Below are positions 25,658 to 33,628 of a stretch of 64,000 nt of DNA, piece after piece. The notes below the pieces were generated by a model, which ran no database searches, was not told the DNA's origin, and worked only from the letters and a program-made list of their open reading frames with translations. A program made the position numbers and the translations under genes. Within the stretch, counting starts at the first letter, position 1. Each line of letters opens with the position of its first letter. The DNA comes from Korobacter sp036501185 (GTDB lineage Bacteria; Acidobacteriota; Terriglobia; Terriglobales; Acidobacteriaceae). The DNA lies in NCBI GenBank assembly GCA_036501185.1, contig DASYAU010000130.1, forward strand, positions 14,943 through 78,942. The letters are read 5' to 3'.

Positions 25658-26545
25658 ATGTCGCGATGTTCAGCTCTGCTTGCCGGTTTAGTGGTGGTGG
25701 TTCTCAGCCCCTTGGCATTTTCACAATGCACGTTCACGCACATCAAGATTGCCGGCGGCATCAATCCCCACGGCGAAGGCGTCAACAAATACGACACCGT
25801 GGTCGGAAGCTATACCGATAGCGTGACACAGCAGTCGCGTGGATTCCGCTGGAGCGGCGGGCACTCCACTACGCATAACTATCCGGGCGCGATTGCAACC
25901 TCGTTCCATGCGAACAACGACCTCGGCGCGATCGTCGGCGAGTACGTGGATTCCAAGAACCAGACGCACGGTCTGGAATTCTTCCAGGGACAGTGGTATG
26001 CAATCGACTATCCCGGCGCGCAGAGCACCAGCGCCCGCGGCATCAACAACACCGGGACTATCGTGGGCAGCTTCATCAAGCCCGGCGAAACTAACTCCCA
26101 CGGCTTCATTAAGTCCACCGCCGGATGGAAACAGGTCGACTTCCCGCAAGCCCAATGGACGGCAGTGACCGGGATCAACGTATTCGGCGACATCGTCGGG
26201 AACTATCACATAGCGATTCCGGGAACTCACACCTTCATGTTGTACACGGGCGGCACGTCCACCTTCATCGACTTCCCGGGTGCGGTATCCAGCATTGGTA
26301 CCGGCATCAACCGCTGGCATACCGTCGTGGGCTACTACCTGCTTGACGATAGCCCGCCACTCGACATGATCCCCGTCGCCTTCGCGCGCCAGGTGAACAA
26401 TACCTACTACGCTTTCGGCCTGCCGTATCCCGTGGTAGCGACCGCATACGCCGGCGTCAATAACCTTGGCGACAAGACTGGCTGGGCGAACAATGACGGT
26501 GGAGTTGGGAACTTCGCGTTCCTGAAGGTCTGCCCCGGCGCTTGA
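25658..26545 (+). CDS. Secreted HAF-type repeat protein
   Basis: A 295-residue protein. AGGAG about 8 bases upstream supports the ATG at 25658. The signal peptide (LLAGLVVVVLSPLAFSQ) is followed by repeated beta units with recurring GINxxGxIVGxY (for example GINNTGTIVGSFIKPGE, GINVFGDIVGNYHI, GINRWHTVVGYYL). They alternate with xDFPGA strands. This is the pattern of extracellular HAF repeat proteins, probably a beta-propeller. Role unknown, perhaps adhesion or carbohydrate binding. The paired hairpin after the stop is shared with the convergent fabF. Confidence 0.8.
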   Translation: MSRCSALLAGLVVVVLSPLAFSQCTFTHIKIAGGINPHGEGVNKYDTVVGSYTDSVTQQSRGFRWSGGHSTTHNYPGAIATSFHANNDLGAIVGEYVDSKNQTHGLEFFQGQWYAIDYPGAQSTSARGINNTGTIVGSFIKPGETNSHGFIKSTAGWKQVDFPQAQWTAVTGINVFGDIVGNYHIAIPGTHTFMLYTGGTSTFIDFPGAVSSIGTGINRWHTVVGYYLLDDSPPLDMIPVAFARQVNNTYYAFGLPYPVVATAYAGVNNLGDKTGWANNDGGVGNFAFLKVCPGA

Positions 26546-26550
26546 GCAGC

Positions 26551-26577
26551 AAAAACCCCAGCCGCTCAGCTGGGGTT
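26551..26577 (-). terminator. Bidirectional terminator between the HAF gene and fabF
   Basis: AACCCCAGC (26554-26562) pairs with GCTGGGGTT (26569-26577). On the minus strand it runs into a five-T stretch (26551-26555), so it best serves fabF. On the plus strand only two Ts follow. Confidence 0.85.
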
Positions 26578-26596
26578 CGCTATTTCCAGTTAGTCG

Positions 26597-27844
26597 TTAT
26601 TCCATCCAGCGTTTGAAGACCAGGCAGCCATTTGTGCCACCGAAGCCAAACGAGTTCGAGATGGCGTACTCCATGCTGACCTTACGCGCGGTGTGTGGCA
26701 CGTAGTCGAGATCGCACTCGGCGTCCGGATGATCGAGATTAATTGTCGGCGGCACGATCTGGTCGCGCAGTGCGAGGGCCGTAATGCCGGCTTCAAGGCC
26801 GCCGGCGCCGCCCAGCAGGTGGCCGGTCATCGACTTGGTTGAGCTGACTGCAACTTTCCGGGCGTGATCGCCGAACGCACGTTTGATCGCGACGGTCTCA
26901 AGGGTGTCGCCGATCGGCGTCGAGGTGCCGTGCGCGTTTACGTATCCGACATGGTCGGGCGTGATTTTCGCATCGCGCATGGCGTTGCGCATCACGCGGA
27001 AGCCGCCATCGCCCTCCGGCGCAGGCTGGGTGATGTGGTTGGCGTCGCCGCTCATGCCATAGCCCACGACCTCGGCCAGGATGTTCGCGCCACGGCGTCT
27101 CGCGAACTCTAGTTCCTCGAGCACCATGATGCCGGCGCCTTCGCCAATGATGAAGCCATCGCGGTCCTTGTCCCACGGACGGCTGGCCTTTTCCGGCTCG
27201 TCGTTCCGGGTGGAGAGCGCGCGCATCGCGGCGAATCCGCCAACGCCCATCGAGGTGACCGCAGCTTCGCTGCCGCCGGAGATCATGACGTCGGCATCGT
27301 CGCGCTGGATGATTTTGAAAGCATCGCCAATCGCATGCGCGCTCGAGGTGCAAGCGGTACACGTCGCCTCATTCGGGCCCTTAGCGTTGTATTCAATGCT
27401 GACATGGCCGGCGGCAAGGTTCACGATGGCCGCCGGAATGAAAAATGGCGAAATGCGGCGCGGTCCGCCTTCGAGGCACGCTTTGTGCTCGCGCTCGATG
27501 ATGTCGAACCCGCCGATGCCCGAGCCGATGTGAACCCCGACGCGTTCGGAAATATCATCGGTCACCTGCAAGCCCGAGCCGTGCATGGCCTCGTGCGCCG
27601 CCGCCATCGCCAGGTGAATGAACCTCGCCATCTTCTTCGCTTCTTTCTTGTCCACGAATTTGAGCGGGTCGAAGTTCTTCACCTGCGCGGCGATTTTGCA
27701 GGCGTACTTTTCGATATCGTCATTGAAATCGGTGATTCGGGCAACGCCGCTTTTGCCGGCGAGCAGGTTACGCCACACTTCGTCGGTCGTGTTGCCAACC
27801 CCGCAGATCAGCCCTAGTCCGGTAACAACAACGCGGCGGCTCAA
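26597..27844 (-). CDS. fabF: Beta-ketoacyl-ACP synthase II
   Basis: A 415-residue condensing enzyme of fatty acid elongation (KAS II), adding malonyl-ACP to acyl-ACP. It starts MSRRVVVTGLGLICGVGNTTDEVW. The catalytic Cys is in NEATCTACTSSAHAIG (near residue 165), and the two His are in VNAHGTSTPIGD and SMTGHLLGGAGG. NSFGFGGTNGCLVF is the family end. It starts 2 bases after acpP, so both are co-transcribed, the classic acpP-fabF arrangement. Confidence 0.98.
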   Translation of the reverse strand: MSRRVVVTGLGLICGVGNTTDEVWRNLLAGKSGVARITDFNDDIEKYACKIAAQVKNFDPLKFVDKKEAKKMARFIHLAMAAAHEAMHGSGLQVTDDISERVGVHIGSGIGGFDIIEREHKACLEGGPRRISPFFIPAAIVNLAAGHVSIEYNAKGPNEATCTACTSSAHAIGDAFKIIQRDDADVMISGGSEAAVTSMGVGGFAAMRALSTRNDEPEKASRPWDKDRDGFIIGEGAGIMVLEELEFARRRGANILAEVVGYGMSGDANHITQPAPEGDGGFRVMRNAMRDAKITPDHVGYVNAHGTSTPIGDTLETVAIKRAFGDHARKVAVSSTKSMTGHLLGGAGGLEAGITALALRDQIVPPTINLDHPDAECDLDYVPHTARKVSMEYAISNSFGFGGTNGCLVFKRWME

Positions 27845-27846
27845 AG

Positions 27847-28092
27847 TTACTTGCCGCCTTTCGCGTGGGCCTGGATGTAGTCCACGGCATCTTTTACGGT
27901 GCGGATTTTTTCCGCATCCTCATCCGGAATTTCGATTTCAAACGCTTCCTCGAAAGCCATCACCAGCTCGACCGTATCCAGCGAGTCGGCGCCGAGATCG
28001 TCCACGAACGAAGCGTTGGGCGTAACTTCACCCTCATCCACACCGAGCTGCTCGACAATGATCTGTTTTACTTTTTCTTCAACGGAAGCCAT
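27847..28092 (-). CDS. acpP: Acyl carrier protein
   Basis: An 81-residue acidic carrier, MASVEEKVKQIIVEQLGVDE and onward, with the phosphopantetheine attachment serine at S37 in GADSLDTVELVMAFEEAF. It is loaded by the AcpS encoded at 17.5 kb. Upstream lies AAAGGAGAT as a good ribosome binding site. It is first in the operon with fabF, and a consensus-like promoter lies about 150 bp upstream. Confidence 0.98.
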   Translation of the reverse strand: MASVEEKVKQIIVEQLGVDEGEVTPNASFVDDLGADSLDTVELVMAFEEAFEIEIPDEDAEKIRTVKDAVDYIQAHAKGGK

Positions 28093-28238
28093 TGATTACG
28101 AAATCTCCTTTCGCGCCAGAAGGCGCAATTCCACAACCCTTGCTGAGACGATTTGCCCGGGTGCCTGTGCGTCCCCAAGCGAGTGCTGCTGTCCACGGTG
28201 AGCTCCCCGATCTTTCGGAGCTAAGGGGTCAAACGCTC

Positions 28239-28267
28239 AGTGTAATGGGCGGGGCGAAAGCTGGCAA
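28239..28267 (-). promoter_or_regulatory. Putative promoter of acpP-fabF
   Basis: On the minus strand TTGCCA (28262-28267), 17-bp spacer, TACACT (28239-28244). The 5' leader would be about 140 bases, and it includes a dyad AGCTCC/GGAGCT around 28201-28222. No riboswitch class is recognised in it. Confidence 0.6.
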
Positions 28268-28330
28268 GCAAGCGGCATTTTCACTGTGTCAAAACGAACA
28301 CGATGGCGATTTTCGACGAGGCTCTGCCTC

Positions 28331-28921
28331 TCATCGCCTTTCCGCGAAATAGTAGTAATTCTCCCCATCATCGGTGACGTTTCCAACCAGCACCAGCCCT
28401 GCCGCTTCCAGTGCTTCGCAATACGCTTCGCGCCCCAGCGAGACCGAGACCTCTCCTGTCAGCACATCGTTCCAGCTTCCGATCTGCCGCGGCGCGGTAA
28501 ACAAGAATTTGCCGCCGGGTACGAGATGGGTCGCAACCTTCGCAATCAGGCTTCGCTGGGTCTCCGGTTGCAATAAAAACATCAGCCCCCATGCGACCGC
28601 ACCGTCAAAGGTCCTGCCGAAAAAATCCGCATCCTCCACGGCTGCACACTGCACTTGTGAATCCGGAAATCGCTCGCGAAACGCTGCGACCATGCTCGGC
28701 GACGCATCCACTCCCCACACCTTCAGTCCGCACGCCATCAGTGCGCTTGAGATCGGAATTCCGGTGCCGCATCCAATATCAAGGACTGTCGCGCCCGAAG
28801 CGAGCGTCCGTCCCCACGCTGTAACTTCCCTTACTCCGGTCTCAGCGGGATCCGTACCGCGATGCGCTATAAACCACGCCGCGCACCGCTCATAGCCGTT
28901 GGACTTGTCCCCAGCCGTCAC
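28331..28921 (-). CDS. Class I SAM-dependent methyltransferase
   Basis: A 196-residue protein with motif I VLDIGCGTGIPISSAL (about residues 45-60), the acidic ribose-binding VWGVDASPSMVAAFRERFPDS, and LVPGGKFLFTAP after motif IV-like FDGAVAWGLMFLL. The GTG start at 28921 is preceded by AAGGAG at 5 bases. The substrate cannot be inferred; a small molecule is likely given the small size. It stands between the acpP promoter and the split kinase gene. Confidence 0.88.
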   Translation of the reverse strand: MTAGDKSNGYERCAAWFIAHRGTDPAETGVREVTAWGRTLASGATVLDIGCGTGIPISSALMACGLKVWGVDASPSMVAAFRERFPDSQVQCAAVEDADFFGRTFDGAVAWGLMFLLQPETQRSLIAKVATHLVPGGKFLFTAPRQIGSWNDVLTGEVSVSLGREAYCEALEAAGLVLVGNVTDDGENYYYFAERR

Positions 28922-28985
28922 TCAAACTCCTTCGTCGCATGGTCGCCTGGAAGTTTGCGGTCTCGTCTTGCCCGCTTCTCGGAAG

Positions 28986-30755
28986 CTATTCCTTCAATTC
29001 CGCTGGCCAGTTCGTCACCAGGGAAATCGCATTGGCTTTGGTGTTCTTGCCGGTCAGCACGGCAAAGCGCTCGCCGTCAGGACTCACATCGTAGAGCGGA
29101 GAGGTACGGTCAGGAGGGTTCGGAAAATCGAGCTGAAACATGGGGTGGATCGAGTCCACGCCGAACGACGGAAAGCTGTGGACCTTTGCTTCCATGAGGC
29201 GGTTCCCCATGTTCACAAAAAAGAGTTCATTCCCGCCGAAGCGTGGCAGCCAGCCGCCCGTGGTGGAAACCTGGGTTTTTGATCCCGCCCCCGTCAGCGG
29301 AACCACGAACACCTCGGGACGTCCAGTTTCGTAGGCGAAGTACGTCACCCAGTGACTGTCCGGCGAGATGCGGCCCTCATATTGGCTGGCCTTCAGGTCA
29401 GCCGTGGCGGGAGGCCGGAATGCAGGTCCTCCGGCCAGAGGAAGAATCCAGTTGGAGTACACGCCTTGCTTCGTGCTCAGGTGCATGGAAAGATATTTGC
29501 CATCGCGCGACCAATCAATCGGTATGCCAAAGGCGTAATCAGGATTGGTGTAGAGCACGTCTTCGGGACGGCTTCCATCGAGTGGGCGTCGTCGTATGGA
29601 GAATTGGCCACCCTCCGTGACGATGGAAAACTTCCCGAGATCCGTCACGGCGTAGGCAATCTCCCTCGAATCCGGCGACCACGCTTCGAAATAGTCATAA
29701 GGGCCGTAGGTGACGCGCACGGGTTGGCCGCCAGCCGCCGGATACACCCATACATCGTTGGTGCCCGATTTCGGGTCGGTGATGGTCACCGCGATCCATT
29801 TCCCGTCTGGCGAGAAGCGCGGGAAATCATAGAGGGCAAGAGGGCCGGGGGTGGCGATCACGTTGCCGTTGCGATCGAAAACCTTCAACTCGGATTCCGC
29901 GGAACTCTCGTGATAAGCGAGCACGCCATTCGTCGAGACGGAGAAGAAGCGCGCATCGCCTAACGTTTGCACATTTCCTGAGACCTTCATCGCGCTCGTG
30001 TTGAACGCTTGCGCCATGATGTGTCCGTCGAAGGAATACAACAGACGGCCGGAGGCAAATTCCGGCCTGCGCCCGTGCGCCACGCTGCGCCCGGGCTGCT
30101 CAGGTTTGCCCAATTCACCAACCCGGATCTCCATCGGGGCGACGTACGATGTGATTGCATAAAGGAAGTGTTTTCCGTCAGGCAGGAAAAACGGTTCGCT
30201 GTGGTAAAGCTCCTTTGGCTGGAGAGTGGTTGCTGGTGTGACGGCTCCGCCCGACGCCGACACGCGATAGATCGGCCCGAAGAGTTCCCGGCAGAACAGG
30301 ATCGTGCCGTCAGCATTCCATGTGCCGTCACCGCTCTCGCCATTCACTCCATCGGCGAGGGGCTGCACATTACCTCCGGCCGCGCTCACTTTTTTCAAGT
30401 GGCCATCGGCGTTGAAAGCCAGGGACTGCCCGTCGGCCGACCAGAACGGCTTGGCGGCATCCTCGGTGCCATCCAGGGCGGTTGCCTGTTGCGCGTTCAG
30501 TGGACGCACCCACAGCTTCATCACCCCCTGATCATCCACCGCAGAGAATGCCAGGGTTTTGCCATCGGGTGACACCGCGACGGGTCCAATCGCGAGTCCC
30601 GACAGCGGAAACGTGGTGCCCGGCGGCGGCGGAATGTACGAGCGCACCGAAACCCCCGGGTTCGCCGGCTTCAAAAAGTACACAAGGCCCGCGCCGGCCA
30701 GCAGTGCCGCCAGAACGGCCAGAAGCAACGTAAGCCAATACTTCTGCGCCGGCAC
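28986..30755 (-). CDS. TolB/PD40-type beta-propeller part of a split Ser/Thr kinase
   Basis: This 589-residue frame (GTG start at 30755) is the C-terminal half of a gene whose N-terminal kinase half is at 30671-31678. It begins with one membrane segment (YWLTLLLAVLAALLAGAGLVYFLKP), then WD40/TolB-like blades with VSPDGKTLAF, PFWSADGQSLAF, FSPDGKWIAV, AWSPDSREIAY, SRDGKYLSM and DVSPDGERFAV. Without its kinase domain it has no catalytic part. No Shine-Dalgarno precedes the GTG, so independent expression is doubtful. The frame break is explained by the 20-bp tandem duplication at 30745-30784. Confidence 0.85.
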   Translation of the reverse strand: MPAQKYWLTLLLAVLAALLAGAGLVYFLKPANPGVSVRSYIPPPPGTTFPLSGLAIGPVAVSPDGKTLAFSAVDDQGVMKLWVRPLNAQQATALDGTEDAAKPFWSADGQSLAFNADGHLKKVSAAGGNVQPLADGVNGESGDGTWNADGTILFCRELFGPIYRVSASGGAVTPATTLQPKELYHSEPFFLPDGKHFLYAITSYVAPMEIRVGELGKPEQPGRSVAHGRRPEFASGRLLYSFDGHIMAQAFNTSAMKVSGNVQTLGDARFFSVSTNGVLAYHESSAESELKVFDRNGNVIATPGPLALYDFPRFSPDGKWIAVTITDPKSGTNDVWVYPAAGGQPVRVTYGPYDYFEAWSPDSREIAYAVTDLGKFSIVTEGGQFSIRRRPLDGSRPEDVLYTNPDYAFGIPIDWSRDGKYLSMHLSTKQGVYSNWILPLAGGPAFRPPATADLKASQYEGRISPDSHWVTYFAYETGRPEVFVVPLTGAGSKTQVSTTGGWLPRFGGNELFFVNMGNRLMEAKVHSFPSFGVDSIHPMFQLDFPNPPDRTSPLYDVSPDGERFAVLTGKNTKANAISLVTNWPAELKE

Positions 30756-31678
30756 AGCTGCGGTTGCGCCGGCACAGCTGCGGTCGTTGCTCCCGCGGTT
30801 GGCGACGCGTGAGAAATACCTTTCAGTTGCAGCCGGACATCATGCGCCGACTGCAATCGCTCTTCCGGATCCTTTGCAAGGCAGCTTGCCACCAGGTATT
30901 CCAGCGACGCCGGGGTCAGCGGGTTTCGCGCGCTCATCGCTTCCGGCTCTTTTTCCAGGATGGCCGATGCCACGCTGAGCTGGCTCTTCCCCTCGAAGGC
31001 TCGCTTGCCGGTCGCCATTTCATAGAGCACGGCCCCAAAAGCAAAGATGTCGGAGCGCGCATCTGCCTCTTTGCCTTCGATCTGCTCCGGCGACATGTAT
31101 TGAATCGTCCCTACCATCGCGCCCGCCGTCGTCAGTGGGCTTGGCCCGCTAATCGTGCGTGCGGCCGACAGCAAAGGCGCGCTCCCCACTGCTGCTCCCA
31201 ATCCCGTTGGCTTCGCCAAACCGAAGTCCATCAGCTTGGCGCCGCCCTTGGCCAGCATGATGTTTGCCGGCTTCAGATCACGATGAACAATGCCCGCCTG
31301 GTGCGCTTTTTCCAGCGCCTGGGCGATTTCACTGCCAATCTTAAAAATCTCACCGAGAGGCAGCGGTCCTTTCCGCAGGCGCTCGGCCAGCGTTTGACCA
31401 TCGATGTACTCCATCACGAGGAAATCAACGCCTTCCTGCGTACCGATGTCGTAGAGGGTGCAGATATTGGCATGCTGGAGCGCGGAAATCGCCTTGGCTT
31501 CCCGCTCCATGCGCTGTTTCAATTCCGCGTCCGTGGAAAGATGCGTAGGTAGAACCTTGATCGCAACGATGCGGTTCAGACGGGTGTCTTCGGCGCGGTA
31601 CACCTCACCCATGCCGCCCGCGCCTAAAAGAGATTGGATTTTATATGGACCGAATTTCGTGCCCGGGGCTAATCCCAT
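30671..31678 (-). CDS. Ser/Thr protein kinase, frameshifted before its membrane segment
   Basis: A complete kinase domain (about residues 10-285): GAGGMGEVYRAED glycine loop, VAIKVLP lysine, VHRDLKPANIML catalytic loop, MDFGLAKP, and SPEQIEGKEADARSDIFAFGAVLYEMATG. After ...TTAAVPAQ the frame changes to about 30 unrelated residues (PQLCRRRSIGL...) and stops. Removing one copy of the 20-bp repeat joins the frame to the membrane segment and TolB domain. The joined gene would have 2,673 bases (891 codons), exactly in frame. Such membrane kinases with PD40 sensors are abundant in Acidobacteriota. The fragment may still act as a soluble kinase. Confidence 0.88.
   Translation of the reverse strand: MGLAPGTKFGPYKIQSLLGAGGMGEVYRAEDTRLNRIVAIKVLPTHLSTDAELKQRMEREAKAISALQHANICTLYDIGTQEGVDFLVMEYIDGQTLAERLRKGPLPLGEIFKIGSEIAQALEKAHQAGIVHRDLKPANIMLAKGGAKLMDFGLAKPTGLGAAVGSAPLLSAARTISGPSPLTTAGAMVGTIQYMSPEQIEGKEADARSDIFAFGAVLYEMATGKRAFEGKSQLSVASAILEKEPEAMSARNPLTPASLEYLVASCLAKDPEERLQSAHDVRLQLKGISHASPTAGATTAAVPAQPQLCRRRSIGLRCFWPFWRHCWPARALCTF
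30745..30784. repeat. 20-bp perfect tandem duplication breaking the kinase-TolB frame
   Basis: The unit TGCGCCGGCACAGCTGCGGT occurs twice without gap, at 30745-30764 and 30765-30784. Twenty is not a multiple of three, so the duplication shifts the minus-strand reading frame exactly where the kinase part ends and the membrane/TolB part begins. Confidence 0.95.
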
Positions 31679-31772
31679 GCGTGCGCGACATTATAGATGA
31701 CACAGGCTTCCGCGCCGCCCCCGTTTTCGTGCCGAGAGATCCTGCAAGAATGGCGGGCTGAAGCGCCGTCAC

Positions 31773-32222
31773 TCAGAACTCCTTCTTCGAATCCAGCAAT
31801 ATCGTTACCGGCCCATCATTCACCAGTTTCACCTGCATCATCGCCTGGAAGATCCCCGTCTCGCAGCGAACGCCTTTCGCTCTCACCTGTGCGACAAAGT
31901 ATTCGTACAGCTCTTTCGCGCGTTCCGGACGCGCCGCCCCATCGAAGCTCGGCCGCTTGCCTTTGCGCGCATCGCCGTACAAGGTGAACTGCGAAACAGC
32001 GAGCACCGCGCCGCCCACTTCCTGCACCGACAGATTCATCTTTTCGTTCTCATCTTCGAAAATACGCAGCCCGCAGGTCTTCTCGGCGAGGTAGTCGGCG
32101 TCGGCTTCAGCATCGTTCTGGCCCACGCCGAGAAGTACGAGCAGGCCGAGTTCGATCTGGCCGGTGATGTTGCCATCAACGGTGACCGAGGCTCGGCTGA
32201 CGCGTTGGACGACTGCTCTCAT
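31773..32222 (-). CDS. dtd: D-aminoacyl-tRNA deacylase
   Basis: A 149-residue enzyme that hydrolyses D-aminoacyl-tRNA (and Gly-tRNA(Ala)), protecting translation. It starts MRAVVQRVSRASVTVDG and carries SQFTLYGDARKGKRPSF and VNDGPVTILLDS, the two active-site regions of the DTD family. The length is normal. It lies between the kinase gene and the amidohydrolase pair and appears to be transcribed alone. Confidence 0.96.
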   Translation of the reverse strand: MRAVVQRVSRASVTVDGNITGQIELGLLVLLGVGQNDAEADADYLAEKTCGLRIFEDENEKMNLSVQEVGGAVLAVSQFTLYGDARKGKRPSFDGAARPERAKELYEYFVAQVRAKGVRCETGIFQAMMQVKLVNDGPVTILLDSKKEF

Positions 32223-32302
32223 GGGACGATCCGTTTTACCAGCTTGCCTATTGTGCTTACAATTGCCGAACTCGTAAGTTGCTCGATTTTCAAGGAGTCA
32301 AT

Positions 32303-33628
32303 ATGGCGTTAACGGCGAAGGCCCTCGGGCCTCGCATCTTTCTTTCCCTTCTCTTCATAGCGATGCTGCCCGGTGCCCTGTATGCACAGAATGCACCAAC
32401 GTCGAACGCTTCCAACGAATTCGTTATCAAGAACGCGACCGTGCTCACGGCCACGCATGGTCGGATCGAGCATGGATCGATTTATGTCAAGAACGGCAAG
32501 ATCGCTGCCGTGGGCGAGAACGTTTCGGCGCCGGCCGGTGTGAAGGAAATTGATGTGAACGGCGCGTTTGTAACCCCGGGCATTATCGATCCGCACTCGC
32601 ACATGGCGCTGGACAACGATATCAACGAGGCCACCAGCCCCGTTGTCCCGCAGATGATGATGAAGGACGCCTTCGTTTACACCGACAAGATGATCTACCG
32701 CGCGCTGGCAGGCGGCGTTACGAGCGCGCTGCTGCTTCACGGATCGGCCGACATGATCGGCGGCCAGGCGGTGGTAATCAAAACGAAGTACGGCCTATCC
32801 CGCGACCAGATGCTATTTCCGGGAGCGCCGCAGTCCATCAAGTTCGCCAGCGGCGAAAATCCCAAGCGCGTCTTCGGCGACAAAGGACAAGTTCCTTCTA
32901 CCCGCATGGGCAACTTCGAAGTGATGCGCGAAGCGTTCATCCAGGCGCAGGAGTACATGCGCACGTGGGACGACTACAACGCCAAGGTCGCAAAGGGCGA
33001 TAAGGACGCCACGCCCCCGCATCGCGACCTGAAACTGGATGCACTTGCCGATGTATTGCGCGGCAAGCTGCTGGTGCAAATCCACATTTACCGCGCCGAC
33101 GAATTCCTGACCGAGATCGCATTGGCGCACGAGTTCGGATACAAGATCCGCGCCTTCCATCACGCGCTCGAGGCCTACAAGGTTCCCGACCAGATCGCGA
33201 AGGAAGGCATCGCGATCGCCACCTTCAGCGATTGGTGGGGCTACAAATACGAGGCCTTTGACGCCATTCCTTGGAATGCCGTGATGGCGATGCGCCACGG
33301 CGTGCGGGTCGCGGTCAAGAGCGACTCCGACGACTACATTCGCCGCCTGAACCAGGAGGCCGCGAAGACGATGCGTTACGGCGGAGCAACCGAGCAGGAG
33401 GCGATCCAGATGATCACCATCAATCCCGCGTGGATTATGGGGATCGACGACAAGACTGGCTCGATCGACGTAGGCAAGGATGCCGACCTGGTGCTCTGGA
33501 ACAGCTACCCACTCTCGACCTATGCGTTTGCAGACAAGGTCTGGATTGACGGCCAACTTTTCTTCGACCGTTCGACGCCGGGTTACGGAATGCCGAATTA
33601 CAAGGTTGATCCTGAGGAGGGCCAGTGA
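32303..33628 (+). CDS. Exported amidohydrolase
   Basis: A 441-residue protein. AAGGAG 5 bases upstream supports the ATG at 32303, followed by a signal peptide (FLSLLFIAMLPGALYAQ). The amidohydrolase superfamily pattern is clear: FVIKNATVLTATHGRIEHGSIYVKNGKIAAVG, then FVTPGIIDPHSHMALDN with the metal-binding His-x-His. The end NPAWIMGIDDKTGSIDVGKDADLVLW is also typical. Imidazolonepropionase/prolidase-like enzymes have this layout. The substrate is unknown, and the enzyme is exported to the periplasm. The stop overlaps the next amidohydrolase gene by one base. Confidence 0.92.
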   Translation: MALTAKALGPRIFLSLLFIAMLPGALYAQNAPTSNASNEFVIKNATVLTATHGRIEHGSIYVKNGKIAAVGENVSAPAGVKEIDVNGAFVTPGIIDPHSHMALDNDINEATSPVVPQMMMKDAFVYTDKMIYRALAGGVTSALLLHGSADMIGGQAVVIKTKYGLSRDQMLFPGAPQSIKFASGENPKRVFGDKGQVPSTRMGNFEVMREAFIQAQEYMRTWDDYNAKVAKGDKDATPPHRDLKLDALADVLRGKLLVQIHIYRADEFLTEIALAHEFGYKIRAFHHALEAYKVPDQIAKEGIAIATFSDWWGYKYEAFDAIPWNAVMAMRHGVRVAVKSDSDDYIRRLNQEAAKTMRYGGATEQEAIQMITINPAWIMGIDDKTGSIDVGKDADLVLWNSYPLSTYAFADKVWIDGQLFFDRSTPGYGMPNYKVDPEEGQ

